In this document: in pieces, positions 50,565-59,341 of the stretch
Layout of the letters: each line of letters starts with the position of its first letter
How positions within the stretch are numbered: position 1 is the first letter of the stretch
Origin: Microbispora siamensis
GTDB lineage: Bacteria > Actinomycetota > Actinomycetes > Streptosporangiales > Streptosporangiaceae
DNA: 64,000 nucleotides
Direction: 5' to 3'
Assembly (NCBI RefSeq): GCF_016863095.1
Contig: NZ_BOOF01000009.1
Span: forward strand, 214,250 to 278,249
Position numbers and translations under genes: made by a program
The notes under the pieces: generated by a model
What the model saw: the letters and a program-made list of their open reading frames with translations, nothing else
Databases searched by the model: none
Told to the model about the DNA's origin: nothing

Positions 50565-52112
50565 ATGCACGACAACGAGGTCGTGGCCGTCGGCCCGGGA
50601 CCGCTCGCCTTCGACGACGTGGTCCGGGTCGCGAGGTACGGGGCACAGGTCCGCCTGACGGACGACGCGATCGCCGAGATGGCCGCCTCGCGGGGGAGGG
50701 TCGAGGAGCTCGCGGAGGCCGACACCCCGGCCTACGGCGTCTCCACCGGTTTCGGCGCCCTCGCCACCCGGCACATCGACCCCGCGCTCCGCGCCCAGCT
50801 CCAGCGCAGTCTCATCCGCTCCCACGCGGCCGGCTCCGGGCCGGAGGTGGAGACCGAGGTCGTGCGGGCCATGATGCTGCTGCGCCTGCGTACGCTCGCC
50901 ACCGGGCACACCGGCGTGCGCCCGGCCACGGCCCGGGTGCTGGAGTCCCTGCTGAACGCCCGGCTCACCCCGATCGTGCACGAGTACGGCAGCCTCGGCT
51001 GCTCGGGCGACCTCGCCCCGCTCTCCCACGTCGCCCTGACGATCATGGGCGAGGGCGTCGTGAGGGACGCCGAGGGACGCCTGCGGCCCGCCGCGGAGGC
51101 GCTCAAGGAGCACGGCATCGAGCCCGTCGAACTGGCCGCCAAGGAGGGGCTCGCGCTCGTCAACGGCACCGACGGCATGCTCGGCATGCTGGTGCTCGCG
51201 CTGCACGACCTGTCGCGGCTCCTCACCACCGCCGACATCAGCGCCGCGATGAGCGTGGAGGCGCTGCTCGGCACCGACTACGTGTTCGCGGCCGACCTGC
51301 AGGCGCTGCGTCCCCATCCCGGCCAGGCCCTGGCGGCGGCCAACATGCGGACGCTGCTCGCCGGCTCTGGTGTCATGGCCTCCCATCGCGACGGCTCCTG
51401 CACCCGCGTTCAGGACGCCTACTCCCTGCGCTGCGCCCCCCAGGTCGCCGGCGCCGCCAGGGACACCCTCGCCCACGCCTCGGCCGTCGCCGCCCGCGAG
51501 ATCGCCAGCGCCATCGACAACCCCGTCGTGCTCGCCGACGGGCGGGTGGAGTCCAACGGCAACTTCCACGGCGCCCCGGTGGCGTACGTCCTGGACTTCC
51601 TGGCCATCGCGGTGGCCGACCTGGCCTCGATCTCCGAACGGCGGACCGACCGCATGCTGGACGTGGCGCGCAGCCACGGCCTCCCGGCGTTCCTCGCCGA
51701 CGACCCGGGGGTGGACTCCGGGCACATGATCGCGCAGTACACCCAGGCGGCGATCGTGTCCGAGCTCAAGCGGCTGGCGGTGCCGGCGAGCGTGGACTCG
51801 ATCCCGAGCTCGGCCATGCAGGAGGACCACGTCTCGATGGGCTGGTCGGCGGGCCGCAAGCTGCGCCGCGCCGTCGACGGGCTCACCCGCGTGCTCGCGA
51901 TCGAGCTGCTGACCGCCGCCCGCGCGCTCGACCTGCGCGCGCCGTACGCGCCGGCGCCGGGGACGGGCGCGGTCGTCGCGGCGCTGCGCGAGCCGGTGGC
52001 CGGGCCGGGGCCGGACCGTTTCCTCGCGCCGGAGATCGAAGCGGTCGTCCGGCTCGTCGAGAGCGGCGCCGTGGTCGCCGCCGCCGAATCCGTCGCCGGC
52101 CCCCTGGCGTAA
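50565..52112 (+). CDS. hutH: Histidine ammonia-lyase
   Basis: A 515-residue enzyme that removes ammonia from histidine to give urocanate, the first step of histidine breakdown. It has the N-terminal YGVSTGFGALATRHI, the MIO cofactor region EYGSLGCSGDLAPLSH (Cys146-Ser147-Gly148, where most bacteria have Ala-Ser-Gly and many actinomycetes appear to have Cys), and the later DNPV, RTDRMLD and SSAMQEDHVSMG signatures. No other hut gene lies in the window. The start ATG 50565 follows a GTGGGA. Monocistronic; the next gene is convergent. Confidence 0.94.
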   Translation: MHDNEVVAVGPGPLAFDDVVRVARYGAQVRLTDDAIAEMAASRGRVEELAEADTPAYGVSTGFGALATRHIDPALRAQLQRSLIRSHAAGSGPEVETEVVRAMMLLRLRTLATGHTGVRPATARVLESLLNARLTPIVHEYGSLGCSGDLAPLSHVALTIMGEGVVRDAEGRLRPAAEALKEHGIEPVELAAKEGLALVNGTDGMLGMLVLALHDLSRLLTTADISAAMSVEALLGTDYVFAADLQALRPHPGQALAAANMRTLLAGSGVMASHRDGSCTRVQDAYSLRCAPQVAGAARDTLAHASAVAAREIASAIDNPVVLADGRVESNGNFHGAPVAYVLDFLAIAVADLASISERRTDRMLDVARSHGLPAFLADDPGVDSGHMIAQYTQAAIVSELKRLAVPASVDSIPSSAMQEDHVSMGWSAGRKLRRAVDGLTRVLAIELLTAARALDLRAPYAPAPGTGAVVAALREPVAGPGPDRFLAPEIEAVVRLVESGAVVAAAESVAGPLA

Positions 52113-52133
52113 GGCCTTACAGGGCGGCAGGCC

Positions 52134-53354
52134 TCAGAGGGCCGCGACCACCTCGACCTCGATCATCAGCCCGGGCCGGAACAGCCGCTCGACCTCCACG
52201 GTGGTGCTGGCGGGCGGCTCGCCGGTGACGAACCGGCTGCGGACCGCGCCGTACTCGTGCAGCCGGTCCATGTCGGTCAGGAACGTCCTGATGTGCAGGA
52301 TCCGGTCGAACGACGAGCCCTGGTCGGCCAGGATCCGGCCCAGGTTCTCCATCACGACCTCGGACTGCCGGGTCATGTCGCCCTCGCCGTCGACCTTCCC
52401 GTCCTCGCCCAGCGCCACCTGCCCGGACACGAACAGCAGGTCGCCGAAGCGTACGGCGTGGGAGTAGTACCCGTTGGTCGCCGGGACGGAGGGCGGGTCG
52501 ACCGCCCGCACCTCCTTCGACGCGGGGGTCCCCGCCGCCCGGGACGCCGCGAACGGGACGACGGCGGTGAGGTCGTGCCCCGCCAGCCCGGCCGCGACCG
52601 CCCCCGAGAGCAGGTCGCGGGCGGCGGCGGTCACCGTCTGGCGCCTCCCCGGCCCCTCCGTGGCAAGGCGCAGGTCCTTGGCGGCCAGGCCGAGGGCGTA
52701 CCGCGTCTCGAACGGGCCCGACTCGACCACCGGCCGCAGCCGCTCCGATAGCCCGGCCAGGGGCGTCGCCCCGAGGACGTCCAGGAGGGCGGTGCGGCCG
52801 ACCCCGAGGTCGTCCGCGTAGGCCAGTGTCTCGGCCAGCCCCACCTGGGCGGTCACCAGCGCGCTCATCACGGCGAGCTTGGCCGCCGCGCCCGATCCCG
52901 GCCCGCCCGCCTCGCGGACCGTCCCGAAGACCCGCAGCACGTCCGACACCCGGTCGAGGTCCTCGCGGCGGCCCCCGGCGAGCACGACCAGCGTGCCCTC
53001 GGCGGCCGGGCCCACGCTGCCGAGCACGGGCGCGTCGACCAGGCCAACGCTCTCGGGGAGCAGGCCGCGCAGCCGCCGCACGGCGTCGGGGCCGATCGTG
53101 GACATCTCCACCAGCAGGGACCCCGGCCGCAGCCCCGGCAACGCCGCCCGCACCACCTCGGACACCGCGTCCGGATCGCTCAGCATGGTGATCACGACGT
53201 CCGCTCCGGCGACGGCAGCGGCGGGCGAGGGGGCCGCCTCCGCGCCCGGCACGTCCCGTGGCGTACGGTTCCACACGGCCACCTTGTGACCGGCGACGAC
53301 GAGGCGGCCGGCCATCGGGACGCCCATGCGTCCCAAGCCAAGAAAAGCAATCAT
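52134..53354 (-). CDS. Beta-hydroxyacid/imine-reductase-like dehydrogenase fused to a RidA domain
   Basis: A 406-residue protein with two domains. Residues 1-285: NAD(P)-binding dehydrogenase of the 3-hydroxyisobutyrate/6PGDH class (IAFLGLGRMGVPMAGRLVVAGHKVAVWNRTP; DAPVLGSVGPAAEGTLVVLAGG; Lys159 in GSGAAAKLAV). Residues about 290-406: RidA/YjgF domain (HAVRFGDLLFVSGQVALGEDG; DRILHIRTFLTDMDRL). The RidA arginine is replaced (PPASTTVEVERL), so deaminase chemistry is doubtful. Imine reductases belong to the same dehydrogenase fold, so the pairing could handle imines; this is inference. MIAFLGLG at 53354 is the start. Divergent from LysR. Confidence 0.8.
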   Translation of the reverse strand: MIAFLGLGRMGVPMAGRLVVAGHKVAVWNRTPRDVPGAEAAPSPAAAVAGADVVITMLSDPDAVSEVVRAALPGLRPGSLLVEMSTIGPDAVRRLRGLLPESVGLVDAPVLGSVGPAAEGTLVVLAGGRREDLDRVSDVLRVFGTVREAGGPGSGAAAKLAVMSALVTAQVGLAETLAYADDLGVGRTALLDVLGATPLAGLSERLRPVVESGPFETRYALGLAAKDLRLATEGPGRRQTVTAAARDLLSGAVAAGLAGHDLTAVVPFAASRAAGTPASKEVRAVDPPSVPATNGYYSHAVRFGDLLFVSGQVALGEDGKVDGEGDMTRQSEVVMENLGRILADQGSSFDRILHIRTFLTDMDRLHEYGAVRSRFVTGEPPASTTVEVERLFRPGLMIEVEVVAAL

Positions 53355-53426
53355 GTCCTGGACGTTATGGGAGGAACAAGTCATTCCACCAGCGACTAGA
53401 TTGCATGACACCCATTCCCCTCGCTC

Positions 53427-54326
53427 ATGGATCGGAGCATGTTCGACACCGACGCGCTTGTGCTGCTCGACGTCGTGGCCCGTACGGGGTCGTTCACGGC
53501 CGCCGCGGTGCAGCTCAACTACACCCAGTCAGCCGTGTCCCGGCGCATCGCGTCCCTGGAGGCCCAGGCGGGCGGCCCGCTGTTCGCGCGGCTGCCCCGC
53601 GGAGTGCGGCTGACGCCCGCGGGCCGGACGCTGCACCGCTACGCCCGGGAGGTGCTGGAGCGGCTCGGCCGGGCGGGGGAGGAGCTCTCCGCCATCCACC
53701 AGGGCACCGGCGGGCGGCTGCGGGTCGGCGCGTTCGCCACGGCCAACGCCGTGCTGGTCCCCGCCGCCCTGCGCGAGCTGCGGGCGTCCCGCCCCGAGGT
53801 GGCGGTCAGCATGGTGGAGGGCCTGAGCACCGCGCTCATGGACGGGCTCGGCCGGGCGGAGATCGACATCGCGGTGGTGAGCGACTATCCCTCCGGGCTG
53901 GGGGCGGGTCCCGAGGTGGAGGTCACCCGCCTGATGGAGGACGAACTGCTCGTCGCCCTCCCCGCTGACCACCCGCTGGCCGGGTACGAGAAGGTGGACC
54001 TGCGCGACCTGCGCGACGAGAGCTGGATCGAGGGCGCGCCTCCCGGCACCGTGACCATGCTCGGCGCCGCCTGCGCCCGGGCCGGCTTCGCGCCCAGGGT
54101 CGACCTGCGGATCGGGGAGTGGACCGGCAAGCTCGGCTACGTGGCCGCGGGGCTCGGGGTGACGCTGGTGCCCGCCATGGCCGCGCCCGCCGTACGCGGG
54201 GACGTGGCGCTGCGGTCGCTCGGCGAGTTCGCGCCGCGCCGCACCGTGTACGGCGCCCTGCCGCGCACGGCCCCGCTCCCGGCCGCCCGCGCGCTGCTCG
54301 GCCTGCTGGCTCGCCAGGCCGTCTGA
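53427..54326 (+). CDS. LysR family transcriptional regulator
   Basis: A 299-residue LysR protein: N-terminal helix-turn-helix (LDVVARTGSFTAAAVQLNYTQSAVSRRIASLEAQAGGPLFARLPRGVRLTPAG) and a C-terminal substrate-binding domain with LRVGAFATANAVLVPAALRELRASRPEV and DHPLAGYEKVDL. It is divergent from the dehydrogenase-RidA gene with a 72-bp gap containing GGAA-(7)-TTCC, a LysR-type inverted site, and likely controls that gene. The inducer is unknown. Confidence 0.9.
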   Translation: MDRSMFDTDALVLLDVVARTGSFTAAAVQLNYTQSAVSRRIASLEAQAGGPLFARLPRGVRLTPAGRTLHRYAREVLERLGRAGEELSAIHQGTGGRLRVGAFATANAVLVPAALRELRASRPEVAVSMVEGLSTALMDGLGRAEIDIAVVSDYPSGLGAGPEVEVTRLMEDELLVALPADHPLAGYEKVDLRDLRDESWIEGAPPGTVTMLGAACARAGFAPRVDLRIGEWTGKLGYVAAGLGVTLVPAMAAPAVRGDVALRSLGEFAPRRTVYGALPRTAPLPAARALLGLLARQAV

Positions 54327-54395
54327 TTCATGGCTTCGGCCGGGCAGCCACGGGGACGGCACGTGTTTCCGGCACAGGGGCGGGAGAATGGACAC

Positions 54396-55409
54396 GTGTA
54401 CGACGGCTTCGCCCACATCGGGGGGCATCTGGCCACCGGCCTGCGGGAGGTGACCACCGACCTGTCCGCCCTCGACGGCTCCGGCTGGTGGGCGGTGGTC
54501 GTGTCGTACGAGGGGAAGGTCGTCTGCGCGCGGTTCGACACGGTCCGGCCCGCTCCGCTGCCCCGGCCGCGCGGCCCGTGGCGCGGACCCGCCCGCGACG
54601 CCTGGGCCACGTCCCTCGACCGGGAGGGGTACGAGCGGGGCGTCCAGCGGATCAGGGACTACATCGAGCAGGGGGAGGTCTACCAGGCCAACCTCTGTCG
54701 CGTCCTGTCCGCGCCGCTGCCCTCTCCGGACGTGGACCCCCTCGCCCTCGCCGTACGGCTGGCCGAGGGCAATCCCGCGCCGTACGCGGCCGTGGTGGGC
54801 GTGCCGGGGCTGACGGTCGTGTCGGCCTCGCCGGAGCTGTACCTGTCCAGGAGTGGTGCGGTGGTCGAGTCGCGGCCGATCAAGGGCACCGGCGTGACGG
54901 CCGACGATCTCCTCGACAAGGACTACGCCGAGAACCTCATGATCGTCGACCTCGTTCGCAACGACCTCGGCCGCGTGGCGGAGGTAGGCTCTGTGACCGT
55001 GCCCTCGCTGTTCGCGGTCGAGGAGCACCCCGGGCTCGTGCATCTGGTGTCCACGGTGCGGGCGCGGCTGGTCGGCGACGCCGGCTGGCCGGAGCTGTTC
55101 GCCGCCACCTTCCCTCCGGGTTCGGTGACCGGAGCGCCGAAGTCGTCGGCGCTGCGGATCATCAACGAGCTCGAACCTGAGCCCCGCGGGCCGTACTGTG
55201 GGGCCGTGGGCTGGGTCGACGCCGACCGGCGCGAGGGGGCGCTGGCGGTCGGCATCCGCACCTTCTGGATCGAGCACGACACGATCCGGTTCGGTACGGG
55301 CGCGGGCATCACCTGGGGGTCCGACCCCCGGCGGGAATGGCACGAGACCGAGCTCAAGGCCGCCCGGCTCATCGGCCTCGCGTCCGCGGGCGGGCCGCGA
55401 CATCGGTAA
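54396..55409 (+). CDS. pabB: Aminodeoxychorismate synthase component I-like (chorismate-binding)
   Basis: A 337-residue chorismate-binding protein of the anthranilate/aminodeoxychorismate synthase type. Core motifs are YERGVQRIRDYIEQGEVYQANLCR, SRPIKGTGVTADDL, ENLMIVDLVRNDLGRVAEVGSV, FPPGSVTGAPKSSALRIINELE and RFGTGAGITWGSDP. With the neighbour pabC it would make 4-aminobenzoate for folate. No glutamine amidotransferase (pabA) is visible nearby, and the short N-terminus means none is fused. GTG 54396 follows GGGAGAA and is preferred over the longer frame from 54330. Confidence 0.87.
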   Translation: MYDGFAHIGGHLATGLREVTTDLSALDGSGWWAVVVSYEGKVVCARFDTVRPAPLPRPRGPWRGPARDAWATSLDREGYERGVQRIRDYIEQGEVYQANLCRVLSAPLPSPDVDPLALAVRLAEGNPAPYAAVVGVPGLTVVSASPELYLSRSGAVVESRPIKGTGVTADDLLDKDYAENLMIVDLVRNDLGRVAEVGSVTVPSLFAVEEHPGLVHLVSTVRARLVGDAGWPELFAATFPPGSVTGAPKSSALRIINELEPEPRGPYCGAVGWVDADRREGALAVGIRTFWIEHDTIRFGTGAGITWGSDPRREWHETELKAARLIGLASAGGPRHR

Positions 55410-55424
55410 CGAACGGAGCAGGAG

Positions 55425-56255
55425 ATGTCTGTACCCATCTGGGTGAACGGGGAGCTGTACGAGCTCGACAAGGCCGTGGTCTCGGTGTACGACCACGGGC
55501 TGATGGTCGGCGACGGCGTGTTCGAGACGGTCAAGGCGGTGAACGGGGAGTCCTTCGCGCTGACCCGCCACCTCGACCGGCTGGCGCTGTCGGCCAAGCG
55601 GATGGACCTGCCCGAGCCCGACCTCGCCGCCATCGCCGACGGTGTCCGCCGCTGCCTGGCGGCCGCGCCAAAGTGGCCGCTGGCGCGCATCAGGATCACC
55701 TACACCAGCGGCCCGGGCCCGCTCGGCTCCGACCGGGGGTCGGCCGGCACGAACGCGATCGTCATCGTGGGCGAGCAGGCGCCGTTCCCCGCCACGGCCG
55801 ACGTCACCGTGGTGCCCTGGCCCCGCAACGAGCGCGGCGCGCTGGCCGGTGTCAAGAGCACCTCCTACGGCGACAACGCCAAGGCCCTGGCGTACGCCAA
55901 GGAGCGCGGCGGCGCCGAGGCGATCTTCGAGAACCTCGCCGGGAACCTGTGCGAGGGCACCGGAAGCAACATCTTCATCGTCACCGGCGGGCGCCTGGTC
56001 ACCCCGACGCTCTCCTCCGGCTGCCTGGCCGGCGTCACCCGCGCGCTCACCCTCGAATGGTGCGGCGGAGAGGAGGCCGACGTGCCGATCTCGGCCTTGT
56101 ACGAGGCCGAGGAGGCGTTCCTCACCTCCACGACCCGCGACATCCAGCCGATCAGGGCCGTGGACGGGAAGGTGCTGCCGCAGGCGCCCGGGCCGATCAC
56201 GCTGGAGGCCATGAAGGTCTTCGCCGAGCGTTCGGCGGCCGACCTCGACCCATGA
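55425..56255 (+). CDS. pabC: 4-amino-4-deoxychorismate lyase / branched-chain-type aminotransferase (class IV)
   Basis: A 276-residue PLP enzyme of fold class IV. The catalytic lysine is Lys144 in GVKSTSYGDNAKAL, with SVYDHGLMVGDGVFETVKAV at the start and ENLAGNLCEGTGSNIFIVTG at the phosphate-binding region. The adjacent pabB supports a lyase role in folate synthesis rather than transamination, though the family fold cannot separate them. It lies 15 bp after pabB and is co-transcribed. Confidence 0.87.
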   Translation: MSVPIWVNGELYELDKAVVSVYDHGLMVGDGVFETVKAVNGESFALTRHLDRLALSAKRMDLPEPDLAAIADGVRRCLAAAPKWPLARIRITYTSGPGPLGSDRGSAGTNAIVIVGEQAPFPATADVTVVPWPRNERGALAGVKSTSYGDNAKALAYAKERGGAEAIFENLAGNLCEGTGSNIFIVTGGRLVTPTLSSGCLAGVTRALTLEWCGGEEADVPISALYEAEEAFLTSTTRDIQPIRAVDGKVLPQAPGPITLEAMKVFAERSAADLDP

Positions 56256-56258
56256 TCA

Positions 56259-57638
56259 TCAGTAGGCGTGCTGGCTCTGGGCGTTGAGCTCCTTCAGGCG
56301 TACGGCCTTGGCGGGATCGGTGCGGGGGTCGTCGAGGCGCAGCACGTCGAGTCCCTTGGTGATGTCGCTCGAGTAGATGTAGCCGTTGTAGTAGTAGGCC
56401 GACCAGGAGCCGCCGAGATGGAGATCCGGCGGCAGCGGCCCGCGCTCGAAGTAGGCGATCTCCTGCGGGTGGGCGGAGTCGGTGAAGTCCCAGACCGAGA
56501 CTCCGCCCATGTACCATCCCTGCACCATCACGTCGCGGCCGGGGACGGGGACCAGCGCGCCGTTGTGGGCCACGCAGTTCTCCTCGGCGCCCTGGGCCCG
56601 GGGGATCTTGAAGTAGCCCTGCCGTACGAGCCTGCGCTCCGGCGTCAGCGCGTAGATCGCGTCCGCGCCCTTGGTCGCGCTGACAGAGGGCAGGCAGGTG
56701 GCGGCCATCCCGCCGCCCATCTCGTCGCTGAAGACCACCTTGGTGCCCTCGTTGTTGAACGTGGCCGAGTGCCAGATGGAGAAGTTCTTCTCGTCGCGCA
56801 CGGTCTGCAGCAGTTCGGGACGTACCGGGTCGGAGATGTCCAGCAGGACGCCGTCGCCGAAGCACGCGCCCGCGGCCAGGTGCTTCTCCGGGTAGACGGT
56901 GATGTCGTGGCAGCCGCCCGTCTCCTCCTCGCCCGCCGGCCTGCCCGCGAACAGTTCGGGCTTGGCCACCACCCGCGCCTTCCCGGGGTCGCCGACGGGG
57001 ACCTCCACGATCGAGATGTTCTGGTGGGGCGGCCCGCAGTTCGTCGTGTCCGGCTCGGGGCCGGGGGAGGAGACGTACAGGTAGACCGTGCCGGCGTCCC
57101 TGCCCGGCACGATCGCGTGCGTGTGGGAGCCGCACTCCGTGCGTACGGACTTCAGGTAGCGCGGGTGGGCCTTGTCGGAGATGTCGAAGACGCGGATGCC
57201 CTCCCACGCTCCCGCGGCCGCCGGGTCTCCGGCGTCGCTCGCGCAGGTGTCGTCCGTACGGGGCTCGTCCACCGACAGGAACAGCAGGTCGCCGGAGACC
57301 GAGATGTCGTTCTGCCCGCCGGGACACTCCACCCGGGCGACGGCCTTGGGATGCTCGGGGTCGCCGATGTCGTGCACCGTGAAGCCCCGGTAGTTGCCCA
57401 CGAACGCGTAGCGGCCCTGGAACGCCAGGTCGGTGCCCCAATCGTCCGGGCCGTCGAACGGCGCCGCCAGGGGGACGTTGGCGACCAGCGTCATGTTGGG
57501 GCTGTGCCTGATCTCGTCCTGCCCCGGGATGCCGGTCGGGGCGGCCGTCGGGGACGGCGCGGGCTCGCCGGAGGCACAGGCCGGGGCCAGGAGGAGGACG
57601 GACGCCACCAGCGCGGCCTTCAGCCTCGGTCTGCTCAC
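56259..57638 (-). CDS. LVIVD-repeat lipoprotein (beta-propeller, secreted)
   Basis: A 459-residue exported protein. The signal peptide ends in a lipobox LAPAC near residue 21, followed by a Pro/Ala/Thr-rich linker and repeats of the LVIVD type: YAFVGNYRGFTVHDIGDPEHPKAVARV, EGIRVFDISDKAHPRYLKSV, VLLDISDPVRPELLQTV and GVSVWDFTDSAHPQEIAYF. Such propellers are widespread in actinobacteria and bind proteins or act as choice-of-anchor domains; no enzyme is assigned. GTG 57638 is the likely start; the frame reads to 57662. Divergent from the DUF305 gene. Confidence 0.78.
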   Translation of the reverse strand: MSRPRLKAALVASVLLLAPACASGEPAPSPTAAPTGIPGQDEIRHSPNMTLVANVPLAAPFDGPDDWGTDLAFQGRYAFVGNYRGFTVHDIGDPEHPKAVARVECPGGQNDISVSGDLLFLSVDEPRTDDTCASDAGDPAAAGAWEGIRVFDISDKAHPRYLKSVRTECGSHTHAIVPGRDAGTVYLYVSSPGPEPDTTNCGPPHQNISIVEVPVGDPGKARVVAKPELFAGRPAGEEETGGCHDITVYPEKHLAAGACFGDGVLLDISDPVRPELLQTVRDEKNFSIWHSATFNNEGTKVVFSDEMGGGMAATCLPSVSATKGADAIYALTPERRLVRQGYFKIPRAQGAEENCVAHNGALVPVPGRDVMVQGWYMGGVSVWDFTDSAHPQEIAYFERGPLPPDLHLGGSWSAYYYNGYIYSSDITKGLDVLRLDDPRTDPAKAVRLKELNAQSQHAY

Positions 57639-57670
57639 ATCGCCCCCATGCCCGCGGATCATCGCCCACT

Positions 57671-58315
57671 ATGGAAGTTATGTCGAGCCCGCGGCCGGTG
57701 CGGACCGGATTGGTAACGGTTGTGCTGGCAGTTGGGCCGGCGCTGGCCGCCTGCTCGTCCGGGGCCACTCCACCGGCGCGCGCCGACGCCCCGGTGATCG
57801 TCCCCGGCGCTCCCGGGCAGTCCGGTCCGGCGTCTGCCCGCCCGTCGGCGGAGGCGGGCCCGGTGGCGGCGGACGTACGGTTCGCCGAGGCGATGATCCC
57901 GCATCACCGGCAGGCGCTGGAGATGGCGGGGCTGGCCGCGGCGCGTACCGGCGACCCGCTGGTGACGGCGGTGGCGGACCGCGTGGTGGACGGGCAGCGC
58001 CCGGAGATCGCCGTGATGGAGTCGTGGCTGCGGGGGCTGGGCCGCACCCCTCCGCCGGCGCACGGTCACGGGGCGGGCGGCTACGGCATGGCGAGCGAGG
58101 AGGAGCTCACCCGGCTGCGTACGGCACGGGGGCGGGCCTTCGACACGCTGTTCCTCACGCTGATGATCCGGCACCACGAGGGCGCGGTGCGCATGGCGGC
58201 GCAGGAACTGCGCCGGGGACGGGACCGGGCCATGTGGACGATGGCCCAGGACGTCGTCTCCGGGCAGCAGATCGAGATCGCGCGGATGCGGGGCATCCAG
58301 CGCAGGCTGGGCTAG
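57671..58315 (+). CDS. DUF305 lipoprotein
   Basis: A 214-residue lipoprotein with a signal ending in a lipobox LAACS (about residues 25-29) and two DUF305 units: FAEAMIPHHRQALEMAGLAAARTGDPLV and FLTLMIRHHEGAVRMAAQELRRGRDRAM. DUF305 proteins bind metal through the HH motifs, and many occur near copper genes, though none is seen here. The divergent neighbour is another lipoprotein. Start ATG 57671; ATG 57680 is an alternative. Confidence 0.88.
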   Translation: MEVMSSPRPVRTGLVTVVLAVGPALAACSSGATPPARADAPVIVPGAPGQSGPASARPSAEAGPVAADVRFAEAMIPHHRQALEMAGLAAARTGDPLVTAVADRVVDGQRPEIAVMESWLRGLGRTPPPAHGHGAGGYGMASEEELTRLRTARGRAFDTLFLTLMIRHHEGAVRMAAQELRRGRDRAMWTMAQDVVSGQQIEIARMRGIQRRLG

Positions 58316-58318
58316 TCC

Positions 58319-58735
58319 CTAGGAGCTCCACAGCATGTTGGTGAGCTCCTCGTCCAGGTCCATGAAGTCGGTCTCACGGCCGGCGGGGACGAGCTCGTAG
58401 GTCCGATGCAGGAACTCGGTGAGGGGGGCCAGGGGCACCTCGAACAGGGCCTGGCCGAAGGGCGAGGTGAGACTGATGTTGAGCGTCCGTTCGCCGTCCG
58501 ACCGGGCCGGCCAGACCTGGACGTCTCCGTCTCCCACGCGCCGCACGATGCCCACGGTCAGCAACTCGCGGGCGAAGATCCACTCGACCGGCTCGTCATT
58601 CCCCACGTGGAAGGCCATCCGAATGGCGTACGGATCCTCGGCCGTGTAGCTCAGGCCGGCGAGCAGGGGGACGGTCGTACGGTCGGGGACCACAAGCCGA
58701 AGGCCTAGCTCGGCAGAGACGGTGGTGCTGTTCAT
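58319..58735 (-). CDS. SsgA-family sporulation/cell division regulator (SsgB-like)
   Basis: A 138-residue SsgA-like protein: RLVVPDRTTVPLLAGLSYTAEDPYAIRMAFHVGNDEPVEWIFARELLTVGIVRRVGDGDVQVWPA is the signature region, and ELTNMLW ends the protein. SsgA-like proteins, found in sporulating actinomycetes, localise division septa during sporulation; SsgB recruits FtsZ. The sequence is closest by eye to SsgB in the AEDPYAI segment. ATG 58735 is the start, and a 13-bp palindrome (58764-58776) lies just upstream. It marks the host as a sporulating actinomycete. Confidence 0.85.
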   Translation of the reverse strand: MNSTTVSAELGLRLVVPDRTTVPLLAGLSYTAEDPYAIRMAFHVGNDEPVEWIFARELLTVGIVRRVGDGDVQVWPARSDGERTLNISLTSPFGQALFEVPLAPLTEFLHRTYELVPAGRETDFMDLDEELTNMLWSS

Positions 58736-59200
58736 CGTCAGCCAAACCTTTTCGTCGTCGGGTCCCCTGTCAGGGGCTTTCACTGCGTCTTCACTGTGCG
58801 GTCGGGCCTCGCCGGGCGCTCGTGCTACGAGGCGAACGAAGAGACCCGTAGGAAAGATTCCGCCTCCAGGCCCTTCTGTAACGCACATCACAGCTTGACA
58901 TTCGGTCATCTACCAGCTCAAACATCACCAACAGGCTTGTCCTTACCTCTGCTTTGCGTGTCGGCGGGGCCGCGCCGGCGATGCCATTGCGGGCGAATGA
59001 TCTCAGGTCGTGCGTATAGGTCGAGCATGGAGCATCACGATGCTATGACACCACACCCCCACGCCGGGGACGGTCTGGCGAACCTTTCGAAGGTGTTGAC
59101 GAAGGCGGGACGATCGAGCCGACCGGGCCGTGCTTTCGCCATCACCCCCTCGAGTGCGGTATGGTTTTCCCCGTCGGCGCCGCAAGGCGCAGACGATCCC
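58736..59200. other. Intergenic region upstream of the SsgA-like gene, no gene seen
   Basis: This 465-bp region between the SsgA-like gene and tRNA-Val(CAC) includes the palindrome at 58764-58776. No coding frame fits; open frames on both strands lack codon bias. It should hold the promoter of the SsgA-like gene and of the tRNA. Confidence 0.6.
58764..58776. promoter_or_regulatory. 13-bp palindrome upstream of the SsgA-like gene
   Basis: CCCCTG-T-CAGGGG is a perfect palindrome with a 1-bp centre, 29 bp upstream of the start codon. It is a plausible operator or a small hairpin. Confidence 0.4.
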
Positions 59201-59272
59201 GGGCGATTAGCTCAGCGGGAGAGCGCTTCGTTCACACCGAAGAGGTCACTGGTTCGATCCCAGTATCGCCCA
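59201..59272 (+). tRNA. tRNA-Val(CAC), probable att site of the integrative element
   Basis: Acceptor GGGCGAT/ATCGCCC, anticodon loop TTCACAC in the stem CTTCG/CGAAG, T-arm GGTTCGATCC, and discriminator A. An integrase gene starts 70 bp beyond its 3' end, in the usual position for integration into a tRNA 3' end. The other att copy is not seen in the window. Confidence 0.95.
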
Positions 59273-59341
59273 CACAGCTCAGAGGCCATCCGCCACCACG
59301 CGGGTGGCCTCTTCTGATCTTCCGAGTGACTAACTGAGTGA

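Noticed and set aside
50565..52112. HutH with a missing MIO cofactor
   Set aside because: CSG instead of ASG at the MIO site appears normal for actinomycete HutH, so the gene is not called defective.
50565..52112. A histidine utilisation operon
   Set aside because: Only hutH is present; no hutU, hutI or formiminoglutamate gene lies nearby, so no operon is claimed.
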